7,780 nucleotides of DNA from Fidelibacterota bacterium. Its GTDB lineage: Bacteria; Fidelibacterota; Fidelibacteria; Fidelibacterales; Fidelibacteraceae. The stretch covers positions 1 through 7,780 of the forward strand of contig JAFGVT010000074.1 of assembly GCA_016937825.1 (NCBI GenBank), given 5' to 3'. The notes below the pieces were generated by a model that saw only the letters and a program-made list of their open reading frames with translations, did not search any database and was not told the origin of the DNA. The position numbers were made by a program, and so were the translations under genes. Shown piece after piece: positions 1 to 6,589 of this stretch (position 1 is its first letter; the number at the start of each line of letters is the position of its first letter).

Positions 1-51
1 GACCGGTATCAAAATTGCCAGGAACAATAAAACGGAAATCCACTTTTTCAT
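1..51 (-). CDS. N-terminus of an exported protein (17 codons, cut by window edge)
   Basis: This is the start of a further gene, running off the left edge. The translation is MKKWISVLLFLAILIPV: two lysines followed by a hydrophobic core, a textbook start of a signal peptide or lipoprotein signal. The ATG is at 51-49 and has an excellent ribosome binding site (AAGGAG at 61-66, nine bases upstream). Nothing of the mature protein is visible, so its function cannot be read. A periplasmic or lipoprotein substrate-binding component of a transporter for the pathway substrate is a reasonable guess from context. Any secreted or membrane protein would also fit. Confidence 0.75.
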   Translation of the reverse strand, partial: MKKWISVLLFLAILIPV

Positions 52-60
52 CGTTGCTTT

Positions 61-66
61 CTCCTT
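61..66 (-). promoter_or_regulatory. Strong ribosome binding site of the exported-protein gene
   Basis: The minus strand reads AAGGAG here, nine bases before the ATG at 51-49. This near-perfect Shine-Dalgarno sequence is the main reason to accept the truncated gene at the left edge as real. It is stronger than most sites in the window, which suggests that the exported protein is translated at a higher rate than the enzymes before it. Confidence 0.75.
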
Positions 67-173
67 TTCAATCGTCTACGTATATGAATAAGGGGCCGCG
101 AAAGTTCCGAAAAGCCTGAAGATGCCCGGGAAAGAAAACCCGAAAATATAAAAACAGTGGGAAATATATTTGT

Positions 174-1589
174 CTATCGGGTCAACCTCAGCTGAAGCGT
201 CCGCTCCGCGGTCCTGACCAGTTCGTCCGAAAGTCTCTGCTGATCCCGGACCAGCGCCGCCTCGTCCAATCCGGCGATCCGGCCGCCGATGACGACCTGT
301 CTGCCGTTCACGATCACATGGTCCACGGGGCTCATGGCGGCATTGAACACCACGGCAGCCGCGGGATCGTGCTGCGCGCCGGCATACTCCAGGCGGTCCA
401 TGGATATCATGGTGATATCCGCGCATTTGCCGGGTTGGATCTGACCGATGTCGTCCCGGCCCAGGACCTTAGCACCGCCGCGGGTGGCCATCCACAGGAC
501 GTCGTCGGCGTTCAGCCAGAATTCCGGGGCGCGAAGCCGGGAGATCAGCATGGCGTTGCGTATCTCAAGCAGCATGTTCGACGCATCGTTCGAGGCGGAG
601 CCGTCCACGGCGATGCTGACGTTCGCCCCGCTTTTCAACAGTTCACGAATGCGGGCGATCCCCGACCCGAGCCGCATATTCGACGAAGGACAATGCGCGA
701 TGCCGATCCTTGCCTTTCCGGCTTCCCCGATCTCTTCGTCATTCAGGAAGATCGAATGCGCGAACCAGGCGTTGCTCCGGACCCATCCCAGCGTGCGCAT
801 GAATTCAAAGGGACGCTGTCCGAATTTTTCTATACAGAATTTCTCCTCGTCCTGTGTTTCCGCGAGATGTGTGTGTATCTGAAGTCCGTGCTTTTCCGCG
901 ACCTCAACGGTCTTTCGCATGGACGCCGGCGTGACCGAGAAGGGCGAACAGGGGGCAAGAGATATTTTACACATCGACCCATAGGAATCGTCATGATAGT
1001 CTCGGATGAGTCTCTCTATGTCCTCAAAGATCGCCGCCTCGCTTTGCACGACGTCCTCGGGCGGCAGACCGCCGTCCTTTTTGCTCAGGGTCATGAATCC
1101 CCGCGTCGGCTGAAAGCGCATTCCCAGTTCGCGGGCCGCCAGGATCTCCCGGTCGATCAGCGTTGTCTCGGCGTGTGCGGGAAAAAGGTAAAGGTGGTCC
1201 GAGGTGGTCGTGCAGCCCGATTTCAGCAATTCCGCCATGGCCGTTTTAGCACTGACGTGAAAGGCCTCTCCGCCGATACCGCGCCAAATCTCATAGTGGG
1301 TGATCAGCCAGTCGAACAATTCCGACTTCTGGGCGGCGAAAACATTTCGCGTGAGGGTCTGGAAAAAGTGATGGTGGGTGTTCACGAATCCCGGCAGCAC
1401 CAGCATGCGGCGGGCATCGATGACCGTATCGGCTTTCCCCCGGAATTTTTCCGGTCCGGCGGATACAATGAGATTGTCTTCAATATAGACGTGGCCCCCG
1501 GAGAATACGTCCAGCATGTCTTCCGCGTTCGCATCATCATGCATGCGGCAGCACAACAGGGGCTCGTTGATCAACAGTGAGGTTTTCAT
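174..1589 (-). CDS. Amidohydrolase-superfamily deaminase, 8-oxoguanine deaminase / hydroxyatrazine ethylaminohydrolase type
   Basis: This 471-residue metal-dependent hydrolase probably deaminates an aminated purine or triazine ring. Members of this group include 8-oxoguanine deaminase (8-oxoguanine to urate plus ammonia) and annotated hydroxy-dechloroatrazine ethylaminohydrolases. The metal ligands are H72 and H74 (NTHHHFFQTLTR), H241 (HTHLAE, with E244 as proton shuttle), and D329 (VDGSASND); H278 (FAHS) is the further conserved active-site histidine. The segment LLKSGCTTTSDHLYLFP (121-137) matches the 8-oxoguanine deaminase group rather than E. coli SsnA, whose HNHFYSGLSR and SGCTSVIDHHA motifs differ. 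A C-terminal composite-sheet domain ends the protein (GKCADITMISMD at 387-398, VIVNGRQVV at 425-433). The start ATG lies 14 bp after the PLP enzyme gene with GAGG at 1594-1597, a rather short spacing of four bases. The stop is TAG at 176-174. The exact substrate is uncertain; an oxidised purine is favoured by the neighbouring molybdenum hydroxylase. Confidence 0.92.
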   Translation of the reverse strand: MKTSLLINEPLLCCRMHDDANAEDMLDVFSGGHVYIEDNLIVSAGPEKFRGKADTVIDARRMLVLPGFVNTHHHFFQTLTRNVFAAQKSELFDWLITHYEIWRGIGGEAFHVSAKTAMAELLKSGCTTTSDHLYLFPAHAETTLIDREILAARELGMRFQPTRGFMTLSKKDGGLPPEDVVQSEAAIFEDIERLIRDYHDDSYGSMCKISLAPCSPFSVTPASMRKTVEVAEKHGLQIHTHLAETQDEEKFCIEKFGQRPFEFMRTLGWVRSNAWFAHSIFLNDEEIGEAGKARIGIAHCPSSNMRLGSGIARIRELLKSGANVSIAVDGSASNDASNMLLEIRNAMLISRLRAPEFWLNADDVLWMATRGGAKVLGRDDIGQIQPGKCADITMISMDRLEYAGAQHDPAAAVVFNAAMSPVDHVIVNGRQVVIGGRIAGLDEAALVRDQQRLSDELVRTAERTLQLRLTR

Positions 1590-1603
1590 ATCGCCTCGTT
1601 CTT

Positions 1604-3064
1604 TCAGCTTAACACTTTCTCGTTAAAGGCATTGATCAGCTCGTCGATCCGGGACGTCATTGCATGGATCGATCCCCAGTATTCCTTATGATCATACCAT
1701 TGCGCATTCAATTCTTTCAGGTCTTTTCCCTGCTGCTCGATCCAGGTATAGTATTTCAGGTTGTGGATGCGCTTTCGGGCATAATAATCCAGCTCCAGCA
1801 TGTTGTCGATCGCGGTATTTGCAACCATTTCGTAATCGCGAACGGCGTTCTCTCGCGTATAGGCTCCGTATTTTTCCCTCAAATCGCGCAGGCGCGAGCT
1901 GTAAAGCTCCATGGAATCCGTAAAGACCGTCGTGACGATGTCATTTTCGCCCAGTTCGTAGTACTTGGCGAATTTGATGGCGGCGATCAGGTTGCCGATA
2001 GAGGAGATCCCCAGAAGGTCCAGCTGCCGGATGACCGCGTCCGAAACGCCGCAACCCCTTAAATAGTCGTGTCCCGCCGGTTCGTTCAACAGGCGCATCA
2101 TGCGGATCGTGGCCTCGTCGTCGACGGCGATGACCATGTCCGTTTCCCTGGCGTTGTGGATCCAGGGAACATGCTTGTCCCCGATACCTTCGATACGGTG
2201 CCCGCCGAAGCCGTTGTTAAGAAGGGTGGGGCATTGCAGGGCTTCCGCGGCGGCAACTTTCATCGCCGGAAATTTTTCCTTCAGAAAATCGCCGCATCCC
2301 AGGGTGCCGGCGGATCCTGAACTGAGAACGATACCCGCAACATTGTCTCCCTGTTTCATGATGCCGTTCAGGACTTCCAGCATGGCATTCCCCGTGACCT
2401 CATAGTGCCAGAGATGGTTGCCCGGCTCGTCGAACTGGTTGAAGATCATGATATCGTCCCCGCGGGTGTTGCGCAGTTCCCAGCACTTGTCGAAGATCTC
2501 CTTGACATTGCTTTCGCATCCGGGCGTGGGGATCACTTCCCCCGCCACCCTGGAAAGCCATTCAAAGCGTTCCTGTGACATTTCTTCCGGAAGGATGGCG
2601 ATGGACTCGCAGGCAAGCAGGGCGGAATTGTAGGCGCCGCCGCGGCAGTAGTTCCCGGTAGAAGGCCAGACGGCCTTTTGCGTGGTGGGATCGAACTGTC
2701 CGGTGATCAGTCGGGGAACGATGCATCCGTAGGTGGCGCCGACCTTGTGCGCCCCGGTCGGGAACCATTTTCCCACTAAGGCGAAAATGCGGGCCTTTAC
2801 GCCCGTGATCTCGGAAGGGATCTCCATGAAATTCGGCGCTCCGAAACCGCCGCCCTGCGCCGTCGGCTCGTTTTTCCAGGTAATGCGGAAAAGATTACGG
2901 GGATGAATGTCCCACAGGCCGATCGATCGTAATTCTTTCTTATACTTATCCGGGATCAATTCGGGGTTTTTCATCTGTGCAAAAGTGGGTAATACAATAT
3001 TCCGTTCTTTACAGCGCCGGACGGTTTTTTTCAGCTGTGCTTCATGGAGGGTCAGGTCGATCAT
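1604..3064 (-). CDS. Fold-type II PLP-dependent enzyme, cysteine synthase/diaminopropionate lyase-like, reaction unassigned
   Basis: This 486-residue cytoplasmic enzyme belongs to the tryptophan synthase beta-type PLP superfamily. GAHKVGATYG (104-113) places the Schiff-base lysine at K107. STGNYCRGGAY (135-145) matches the S/TGN substrate-carboxylate loop. SSGSAGTLG (248-256) matches the glycine-rich loop that holds the PLP phosphate. It is longer than CysK (about 310 residues) or YgeX (about 400). The extra length is an N-terminal arm (1-90) and a C-terminal charged, aromatic-rich region (about 395-486). Family members are usually annotated only as PLP-dependent protein or subunit beta. In enterobacterial purine clusters a PLP lyase (YgeX) sits near a molybdenum hydroxylase and an amidohydrolase, so this gene may fill an analogous slot, but YgeX orthology is not supported. 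The ribosome binding site is weak (AAAGAGA region). It lies 16 bp after the NTPase gene and 14 bp before the deaminase gene. Confidence 0.9.
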   Translation of the reverse strand: MIDLTLHEAQLKKTVRRCKERNIVLPTFAQMKNPELIPDKYKKELRSIGLWDIHPRNLFRITWKNEPTAQGGGFGAPNFMEIPSEITGVKARIFALVGKWFPTGAHKVGATYGCIVPRLITGQFDPTTQKAVWPSTGNYCRGGAYNSALLACESIAILPEEMSQERFEWLSRVAGEVIPTPGCESNVKEIFDKCWELRNTRGDDIMIFNQFDEPGNHLWHYEVTGNAMLEVLNGIMKQGDNVAGIVLSSGSAGTLGCGDFLKEKFPAMKVAAAEALQCPTLLNNGFGGHRIEGIGDKHVPWIHNARETDMVIAVDDEATIRMMRLLNEPAGHDYLRGCGVSDAVIRQLDLLGISSIGNLIAAIKFAKYYELGENDIVTTVFTDSMELYSSRLRDLREKYGAYTRENAVRDYEMVANTAIDNMLELDYYARKRIHNLKYYTWIEQQGKDLKELNAQWYDHKEYWGSIHAMTSRIDELINAFNEKVLS

Positions 3065-3080
3065 AGGGGTCTCTTTCGGT

Positions 3081-3551
3081 TTATGGTGTTATTATTTCGA
3101 TTTCTTTATCGTAGAAGAACATTCTTATCATTTCGTCAAGCATCGATTCCCTGACGCTCAGGATCAGATCCCTGCCGGTATCCGCGAAGGTTTTCAGCAG
3201 ATGATAAAACCCTTCTTTTCGTTCTATTTCCAAGGGACCGATCTCGTCGATGTATACCGGAGCTTCCGTTGTGTTTTGCAACAGGGTTTCTGCAAATCGG
3301 AACCCTTCTTCGGAGAAAGAATATTTTCCGGTCGTGAATATTTCCGTCCAGCCCTCCGGAATTTCGTCCTTTAATCGGATAAAAGGACGTTGTTCGCCGC
3401 TTTTCAGGTGCAGCAGGTCATAACCGGCAAATACGCCGTCCACGAAATATTTGACGGACAGGATGCCGTCGCCTTTTTGAGATGCCGCATAGAGGCGCCG
3501 GAGATAAGCGGTCTTGCCCGAATTAATATTTCCCGTTATGATCCTGATCAT
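3081..3551 (-). CDS. THEP1-type P-loop nucleoside-triphosphatase
   Basis: This is a small (156-residue) cytoplasmic P-loop protein of the NTPase_1/THEP1 kind. The Walker A motif GNINSGKT is at 7-14, immediately after the first beta strand. The Walker B strand VYIDEIGPLE is at 99-108, with the D102-E103 pair. GKYSF at 75-79 is another segment typical of the family. Characterised relatives hydrolyse several nucleoside triphosphates slowly, and their physiological role is unclear. Its ATG overlaps the XdhC-like stop in an ATGA junction, so the two are probably made in fixed proportion. That suggests a job in maturing the molybdenum hydroxylase or its cofactor, or in nucleotide handling. It does not resemble the YqeC accessory protein of selenium-dependent hydroxylase clusters as far as I can judge. 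The stop is TAA at 3083-3081, 16 bp before the next gene. Confidence 0.9.
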   Translation of the reverse strand: MIRIITGNINSGKTAYLRRLYAASQKGDGILSVKYFVDGVFAGYDLLHLKSGEQRPFIRLKDEIPEGWTEIFTTGKYSFSEEGFRFAETLLQNTTEAPVYIDEIGPLEIERKEGFYHLLKTFADTGRDLILSVRESMLDEMIRMFFYDKEIEIITP

Positions 3552-4348
3552 GTGTCTTCCCGTAAGTGCCGGGCCTTTTTGCTGTTCGCTACCGCCTGCA
3601 TTTCCGCAACGATCGACAGGGCGATCTCGTGCGGCAGAGTTCCTCCGATATCCAGGCCGACCGGAATGTAACAGTTTGCCGTGTCGGCTTGAGGAACCGC
3701 CTTTTTAAGTTCCCTGAGAAGCGTTTGTTTCTTTTTGCGTGATGAGACCATGCCGACGTATTTGGGCTTCCAGTCCATGCTGTAGATCCGGTTCAGGACC
3801 GCACCGTCAAAGGCGTGCTGGTAGGTGGCGATGATAAAGTAACTGTCCCTTGCAACCTCCCGGTCTTCCAGCGCCTTCTCAAACGCGGCATGGATCTTTT
3901 CGTCGGCGCCGCGCAGTTCCCCCAGGACGTCTTCGCGGTCGTCGATGACGGTAATGTGAAAGTTCAGTTTGGAAAGATGGTAGACAAGGGCGGCCCCGAT
4001 ATGGCCGGCGCCGAAAATATAGACATGTTTTTTCGGGGCGAAATATTCAAAGAACAGGGTTGCGGTTCCGCCGCAGAGCATGCCGGTGTTCGTGCCGGAC
4101 CCGGGCTCGTCCATCCGGTAGGTTTCCGTTGCGTTCTCGTGAGAGATCATGATCTCCAGAGCTTTCTTTATGGCCAGCACCTCGATGCTTCCGCCACCCA
4201 CCGTGCCGGAGATATTGCCGTCGGGGTGCACGATCATTTTGGTCCCGCTGACCGCCGGGCCGGAGCCTTCTTTCTTTACGACCGTAACCAGGACGCCTTC
4301 GCGTCCGCCTTCGGCCAGTTCCAGAAGTTCGGAATAGATGCTTTTCAC
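3548..4348 (-). CDS. xdhC: XdhC/CoxI-family molybdenum cofactor maturation factor
   Basis: XdhC proteins bind molybdenum cofactor, promote its sulfuration and deliver it to the xanthine dehydrogenase apoenzyme without being part of the mature enzyme. This 266-residue protein has the family layout. The N-terminal XdhC_CoxI domain contains GTVGGGSIE (48-56) and TGMLCGGTATLFFEYF (88-103), including C92. The C-terminal Rossmann domain contains YIFGAGHIG (110-118), an acidic pair D136-D137, MVSSRKK (200-206) and the conserved segment at 229-250 with GLDIGG and PHEIALS. The start is GTG at 4348-4346, overlapping the previous stop by four bases; a weak CAGG lies upstream. The end overlaps the NTPase start as ATGA. 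Its presence implies that the molybdenum hydroxylase upstream uses a sulfurated cofactor of the xanthine dehydrogenase type. The symbol denotes family membership, not proven orthology. Confidence 0.93.
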   Translation of the reverse strand: MKSIYSELLELAEGGREGVLVTVVKKEGSGPAVSGTKMIVHPDGNISGTVGGGSIEVLAIKKALEIMISHENATETYRMDEPGSGTNTGMLCGGTATLFFEYFAPKKHVYIFGAGHIGAALVYHLSKLNFHITVIDDREDVLGELRGADEKIHAAFEKALEDREVARDSYFIIATYQHAFDGAVLNRIYSMDWKPKYVGMVSSRKKKQTLLRELKKAVPQADTANCYIPVGLDIGGTLPHEIALSIVAEMQAVANSKKARHLREDT

Positions 4349-5076
4349 AGTGAACCTGCTTTCATAATGCTGATCATCCGCAGTCCCTTCAGGTGCCGCG
4401 TGGGGCAGGCCTGAAGTACGTGCTTTTTGACCGTTTCGTAATCCTCCACCGCCACGCCGGAAACCAGGTCGATCCCACGTTCAAAGAGGAGGGGTGTCAG
4501 GGGTGTTGAAGGACCGAGCACGATATTATAGCTTTTTTTGGGCAAATGATTTAAAATTCCGTTAAATGTGTGGTTCGTGATGCTGGTCCCCGTAATGGCG
4601 ACGACATCGGCCAGGGGGAGAAATTCCGGGATATCCGCTTCGTTCAGGTCGCCCGGCCGGGGATGTTTTTCAAAAATATAACACTGTCCGTAGTTTTCCC
4701 GCTGCTCTTCCAGAAACGGGAAGTGCCCGATAATGCCAAGAATTTTGTTTCTGCCTTTTTCCAAAATGACCTCTTTGGCGTTCAGCGCCTCCGTTTGCGG
4801 GACTCTTCCCGCTAACCCGCAATTGACCGCAGCCATTCCGACCGAGGCCTCCAGCAGGTTTTCAGAGAGGGCGTATGCCGCGAGTTCTTTCAGGTTCAGC
4901 GTTTCCAGTGCGCCCGCACAGCGAATATTCTCTGTCGGGGAACAATACTTGATCGTGCTGGCGATACCCGCGCGGTCTCCGCTTTTCACCAGAACGGAGT
5001 GAACGCCGATGATGACCTCGTCAACGGGGGTTTCCGGGGTCTGCGAAATAAGGGTTTCAAGTAAATGCATTGCCAT
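4345..5076 (-). CDS. DUF4213/DUF364 protein (putative heavy-metal chelation family)
   Basis: This is a 243-residue, probably cytoplasmic protein with no signal peptide. The N-terminal half matches the DUF4213 style (VIIGVHSVLV at 21-30, ASVGMAAVNC at 77-86). The C-terminal half has the Rossmann-like DUF364 features: GHFPF (117-121), VVAITGTSITNHTFNGIL (158-175) and VLGPSTPLTPLLFERGID (186-203). The family name comes from a crystal structure of a Desulfitobacterium member whose combined enolase-like and Rossmann-like folds suggested metal chelation; no reaction is established. The start ATG is one base after the upstream TAA, with no strong ribosome binding site, so translation is probably coupled. 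An in-frame ATG two codons later (5070-5068) is an alternative. The TGA overlaps the GTG start of the XdhC-like gene (GTGA). Its position between a membrane protein and a cofactor-insertion factor suggests a role in molybdenum or other metal handling (inference). Confidence 0.92.
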   Translation of the reverse strand: MAMHLLETLISQTPETPVDEVIIGVHSVLVKSGDRAGIASTIKYCSPTENIRCAGALETLNLKELAAYALSENLLEASVGMAAVNCGLAGRVPQTEALNAKEVILEKGRNKILGIIGHFPFLEEQRENYGQCYIFEKHPRPGDLNEADIPEFLPLADVVAITGTSITNHTFNGILNHLPKKSYNIVLGPSTPLTPLLFERGIDLVSGVAVEDYETVKKHVLQACPTRHLKGLRMISIMKAGSL

Positions 5077-5077
5077 G

Positions 5078-5701
5078 TTACACGATCAGGGAATTGACCA
5101 GCTCCAAAACAAAGGCAAGTACCAGGCTGAATACGGGCAGCGCGAATGAATCCTTGCGCACCGGCGCCTGCCGGAGTTGAAGGGCTTCCGTTTTCAGATA
5201 CAGGGTGATCAGAAGCGCTCCGACCAGGGTGTTCAGGATAACAATGCTCACGATCTGATACGGGGGCTGCAGATACAATCCCGAAGCGGGCTTGAGCACC
5301 AGCGCCTGCGCAAGGGTAAACAGGGTCATCCAGCTCAGGCCGAGAAGCAATGCCGGCGGGAACACTTGTTTTCTGTCGTAGAGTTTGGCAAAGGCAAAGA
5401 CCAGCAGGGATTCCAGCATGATGGCTGCAACGGGATTGATCACACCCATAGGTGAGCGCATCGGCAGCAGCAGGTCGATGAGTTTAACGGATGCGGCGAT
5501 CAGGCCCACCCACAGCACGGCAGTCCTTTCGCCGCTCTGCCGGTAGGCATTGAACATAAAATAAAATCCTATGGGGACCATCAGCATGCCGGAAAAGCCG
5601 GGAGGCAGAAAATGCAGGGCGTAGCCGATGCCGGCCTCGCAGACACCCCATAATGCTCCGAGCAACAGGATGGTTTGAATGGTTTTTGTTTTGTCTTTCA
5701 T
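5078..5701 (-). CDS. Polytopic membrane protein of unknown function
   Basis: I do not recognise this 207-residue protein's family. It is strongly hydrophobic, with six or seven possible membrane segments at about 9-29, 36-52, 60-80, 88-107, 114-134, 147-169 and 187-206. The connecting loops are short; the N-terminus (MKDKTKT) and the loop at about 170-184 are charged. No ATPase, catalytic or cofactor motif is visible. Its size and topology resemble ECF-type substrate-binding (S) components, but that is only a size and topology argument. The start at 5701 is chosen over an in-frame ATG at 5731 because AAGGGAG lies at 5711-5717, nine bases upstream, while the earlier ATG has no clear site. The gene begins 42 bp after the FAD subunit gene and ends one base before the DUF364 gene (TAACATG). 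Possible roles are uptake of substrate, metal or cofactor precursor. Confidence 0.85.
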   Translation of the reverse strand: MKDKTKTIQTILLLGALWGVCEAGIGYALHFLPPGFSGMLMVPIGFYFMFNAYRQSGERTAVLWVGLIAASVKLIDLLLPMRSPMGVINPVAAIMLESLLVFAFAKLYDRKQVFPPALLLGLSWMTLFTLAQALVLKPASGLYLQPPYQIVSIVILNTLVGALLITLYLKTEALQLRQAPVRKDSFALPVFSLVLAFVLELVNSLIV

Positions 5702-5710
5702 TGTATGGTT

Positions 5711-5717
5711 CTCCCTT
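5711..5717 (-). promoter_or_regulatory. Ribosome binding site deciding the membrane-protein start
   Basis: The minus strand reads AAGGGAG, nine bases before the ATG at 5701-5699. It lies between two in-frame ATGs and supports the downstream one, shortening the protein from 217 to 207 residues and removing a hydrophilic N-terminal stretch. Confidence 0.7.
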
Positions 5718-5743
5718 TTCTTTGAATTCATTTCTGCGTTCGC

Positions 5744-6589
5744 TTAGGGCTGCATGTTCTCCAGAAAATGCCGGATCAGGTTCAGGCTTGCCTCTTTGCG
5801 ATATTTGGCGGTGGAGCGCGCATCGTCAATGGGCGTGATCAGCGGCTGATAGCGTTGCGATATCTCGCCGGCGGACGATCTGATATCATTGATACTTTTC
5901 CCCTTTAATGTTCTTTCTATCTCAGGGGAGCGGACGATCCGCGGTGCGACCGAACCCAGGGCGATCCGGATATCCGTGACCGTACTTCCCGTGATCATCG
6001 CCAATCCCAGGAAGGAGGCCTTGGTCAGGCTCATGCCTTTCCGCTGTCCGAGCTTCCGGTACATATTGATTTCGAATGTTTCATCCGGAATGATAATATC
6101 GGCCAGTATCTCATTATTTCCCAAAATGGTTTTTTTAGGTCCGGAGATGAACGCGTCGATCGGGACCGTTCTTTCTGCTGCGCTGCTTTGCAATTTCACT
6201 TTTGCGTTCATGGCGTAAAACCAGGGAAGCGTATCGCCGGCGGGAGACGCGTTGCAGATATTGCCGCCCAGGGTCGCCATGTTCCGTGTTGGCGGCGACG
6301 CCATCCTGCCGATCATTTGTTTAAAGATCTCCGGAATGTGCGGGTGGCCCAAAAGATCCGTGAGGGTCACACAGGGACCTATGTGCAGGGTCTCGTCCTT
6401 TTTATATATTTGCTTCAATTCTTTCAGCTGTTCAATGAACACCAGCGGTCGGTCAAGTTTCGGACGCAGGGAGAACCCGCGCGCGCGCTGAACCATCAGG
6501 TCCGTACCGCCGGCCATGACGGTACAGGTTTCCTGCGCAAGCAGTTCCAATGCTTCCTGCAATGTGCCGGGGCGGTATCCTTTTACCAT
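5744..6589 (-). CDS. Molybdenum hydroxylase, FAD-binding medium subunit
   Basis: This is the flavin subunit of the three-gene molybdenum hydroxylase (281 residues). It accepts electrons from the [2Fe-2S] subunit and passes them to NAD or another carrier. The N-terminal FAD_binding_5 domain covers about residues 3-165, with the FAD loops VMAGGTD (24-30) and ATLGGNICNASPAGDT (105-120). The CO_deh_flav_C-like domain follows at about 175-275 (YRKLGQRKGMSL at 177-188, IRIALGSVAP at 207-216). The frame stays open upstream to 6658, but those 23 residues are Arg/Pro-rich, lie inside the preceding gene and do not resemble the family. The start at 6589 gives the family-typical MVKGYRPGTLQEAL and has AAGGGG at 6597-6602, seven bases upstream. 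The ATGGTAA overlap with the preceding gene suggests translational coupling. The stop is TAA at 5746-5744. Confidence 0.95.
   Translation of the reverse strand: MVKGYRPGTLQEALELLAQETCTVMAGGTDLMVQRARGFSLRPKLDRPLVFIEQLKELKQIYKKDETLHIGPCVTLTDLLGHPHIPEIFKQMIGRMASPPTRNMATLGGNICNASPAGDTLPWFYAMNAKVKLQSSAAERTVPIDAFISGPKKTILGNNEILADIIIPDETFEINMYRKLGQRKGMSLTKASFLGLAMITGSTVTDIRIALGSVAPRIVRSPEIERTLKGKSINDIRSSAGEISQRYQPLITPIDDARSTAKYRKEASLNLIRHFLENMQP

Noticed and set aside
125..142. A possible hairpin (CGGG, eight-base loop, CCCG) after the deaminase stop, considered as a terminator
   Set aside because: The stem has only four Watson-Crick pairs and is not followed by a T-run on the minus strand. I cannot support it as an intrinsic terminator.
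52..173. The 122-bp gap, checked for a purine riboswitch and a promoter
   Set aside because: I see no guanine-riboswitch core (such as TATAA...GATATGG) and no good -35/-10 pair. TATACG with a GAACTT at 17 bp is too weak to call. The gap also holds an AT-only inverted repeat (AAATATA/TATATTT) near the deaminase stop that is too weak to interpret.
318..1580. A 420-codon open frame on the plus strand opposite the deaminase gene
   Set aside because: The minus-strand frame encodes a complete amidohydrolase with all metal ligands. The plus-strand translation is Arg/Gly/His-rich with no recognisable domain and is a codon-usage shadow.
174..1589. Naming the deaminase ssnA
   Set aside because: The metal-binding and neighbouring motifs fit the 8-oxoguanine deaminase group better than E. 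coli SsnA, although both belong to the same superfamily and occur near molybdenum hydroxylases.
1604..3064. Calling the PLP enzyme YgeX (diaminopropionate ammonia-lyase)
   Set aside because: The length (486 versus about 400) and the motif wording around the lysine and S/TGN loops differ. Only the superfamily and the genomic setting are shared.
3081..4348. Evidence for a selenium-dependent molybdenum hydroxylase
   Set aside because: YqeB- or YqeC-like marker genes are not visible in the window, and XdhC alone does not imply selenium. The markers could still lie outside.
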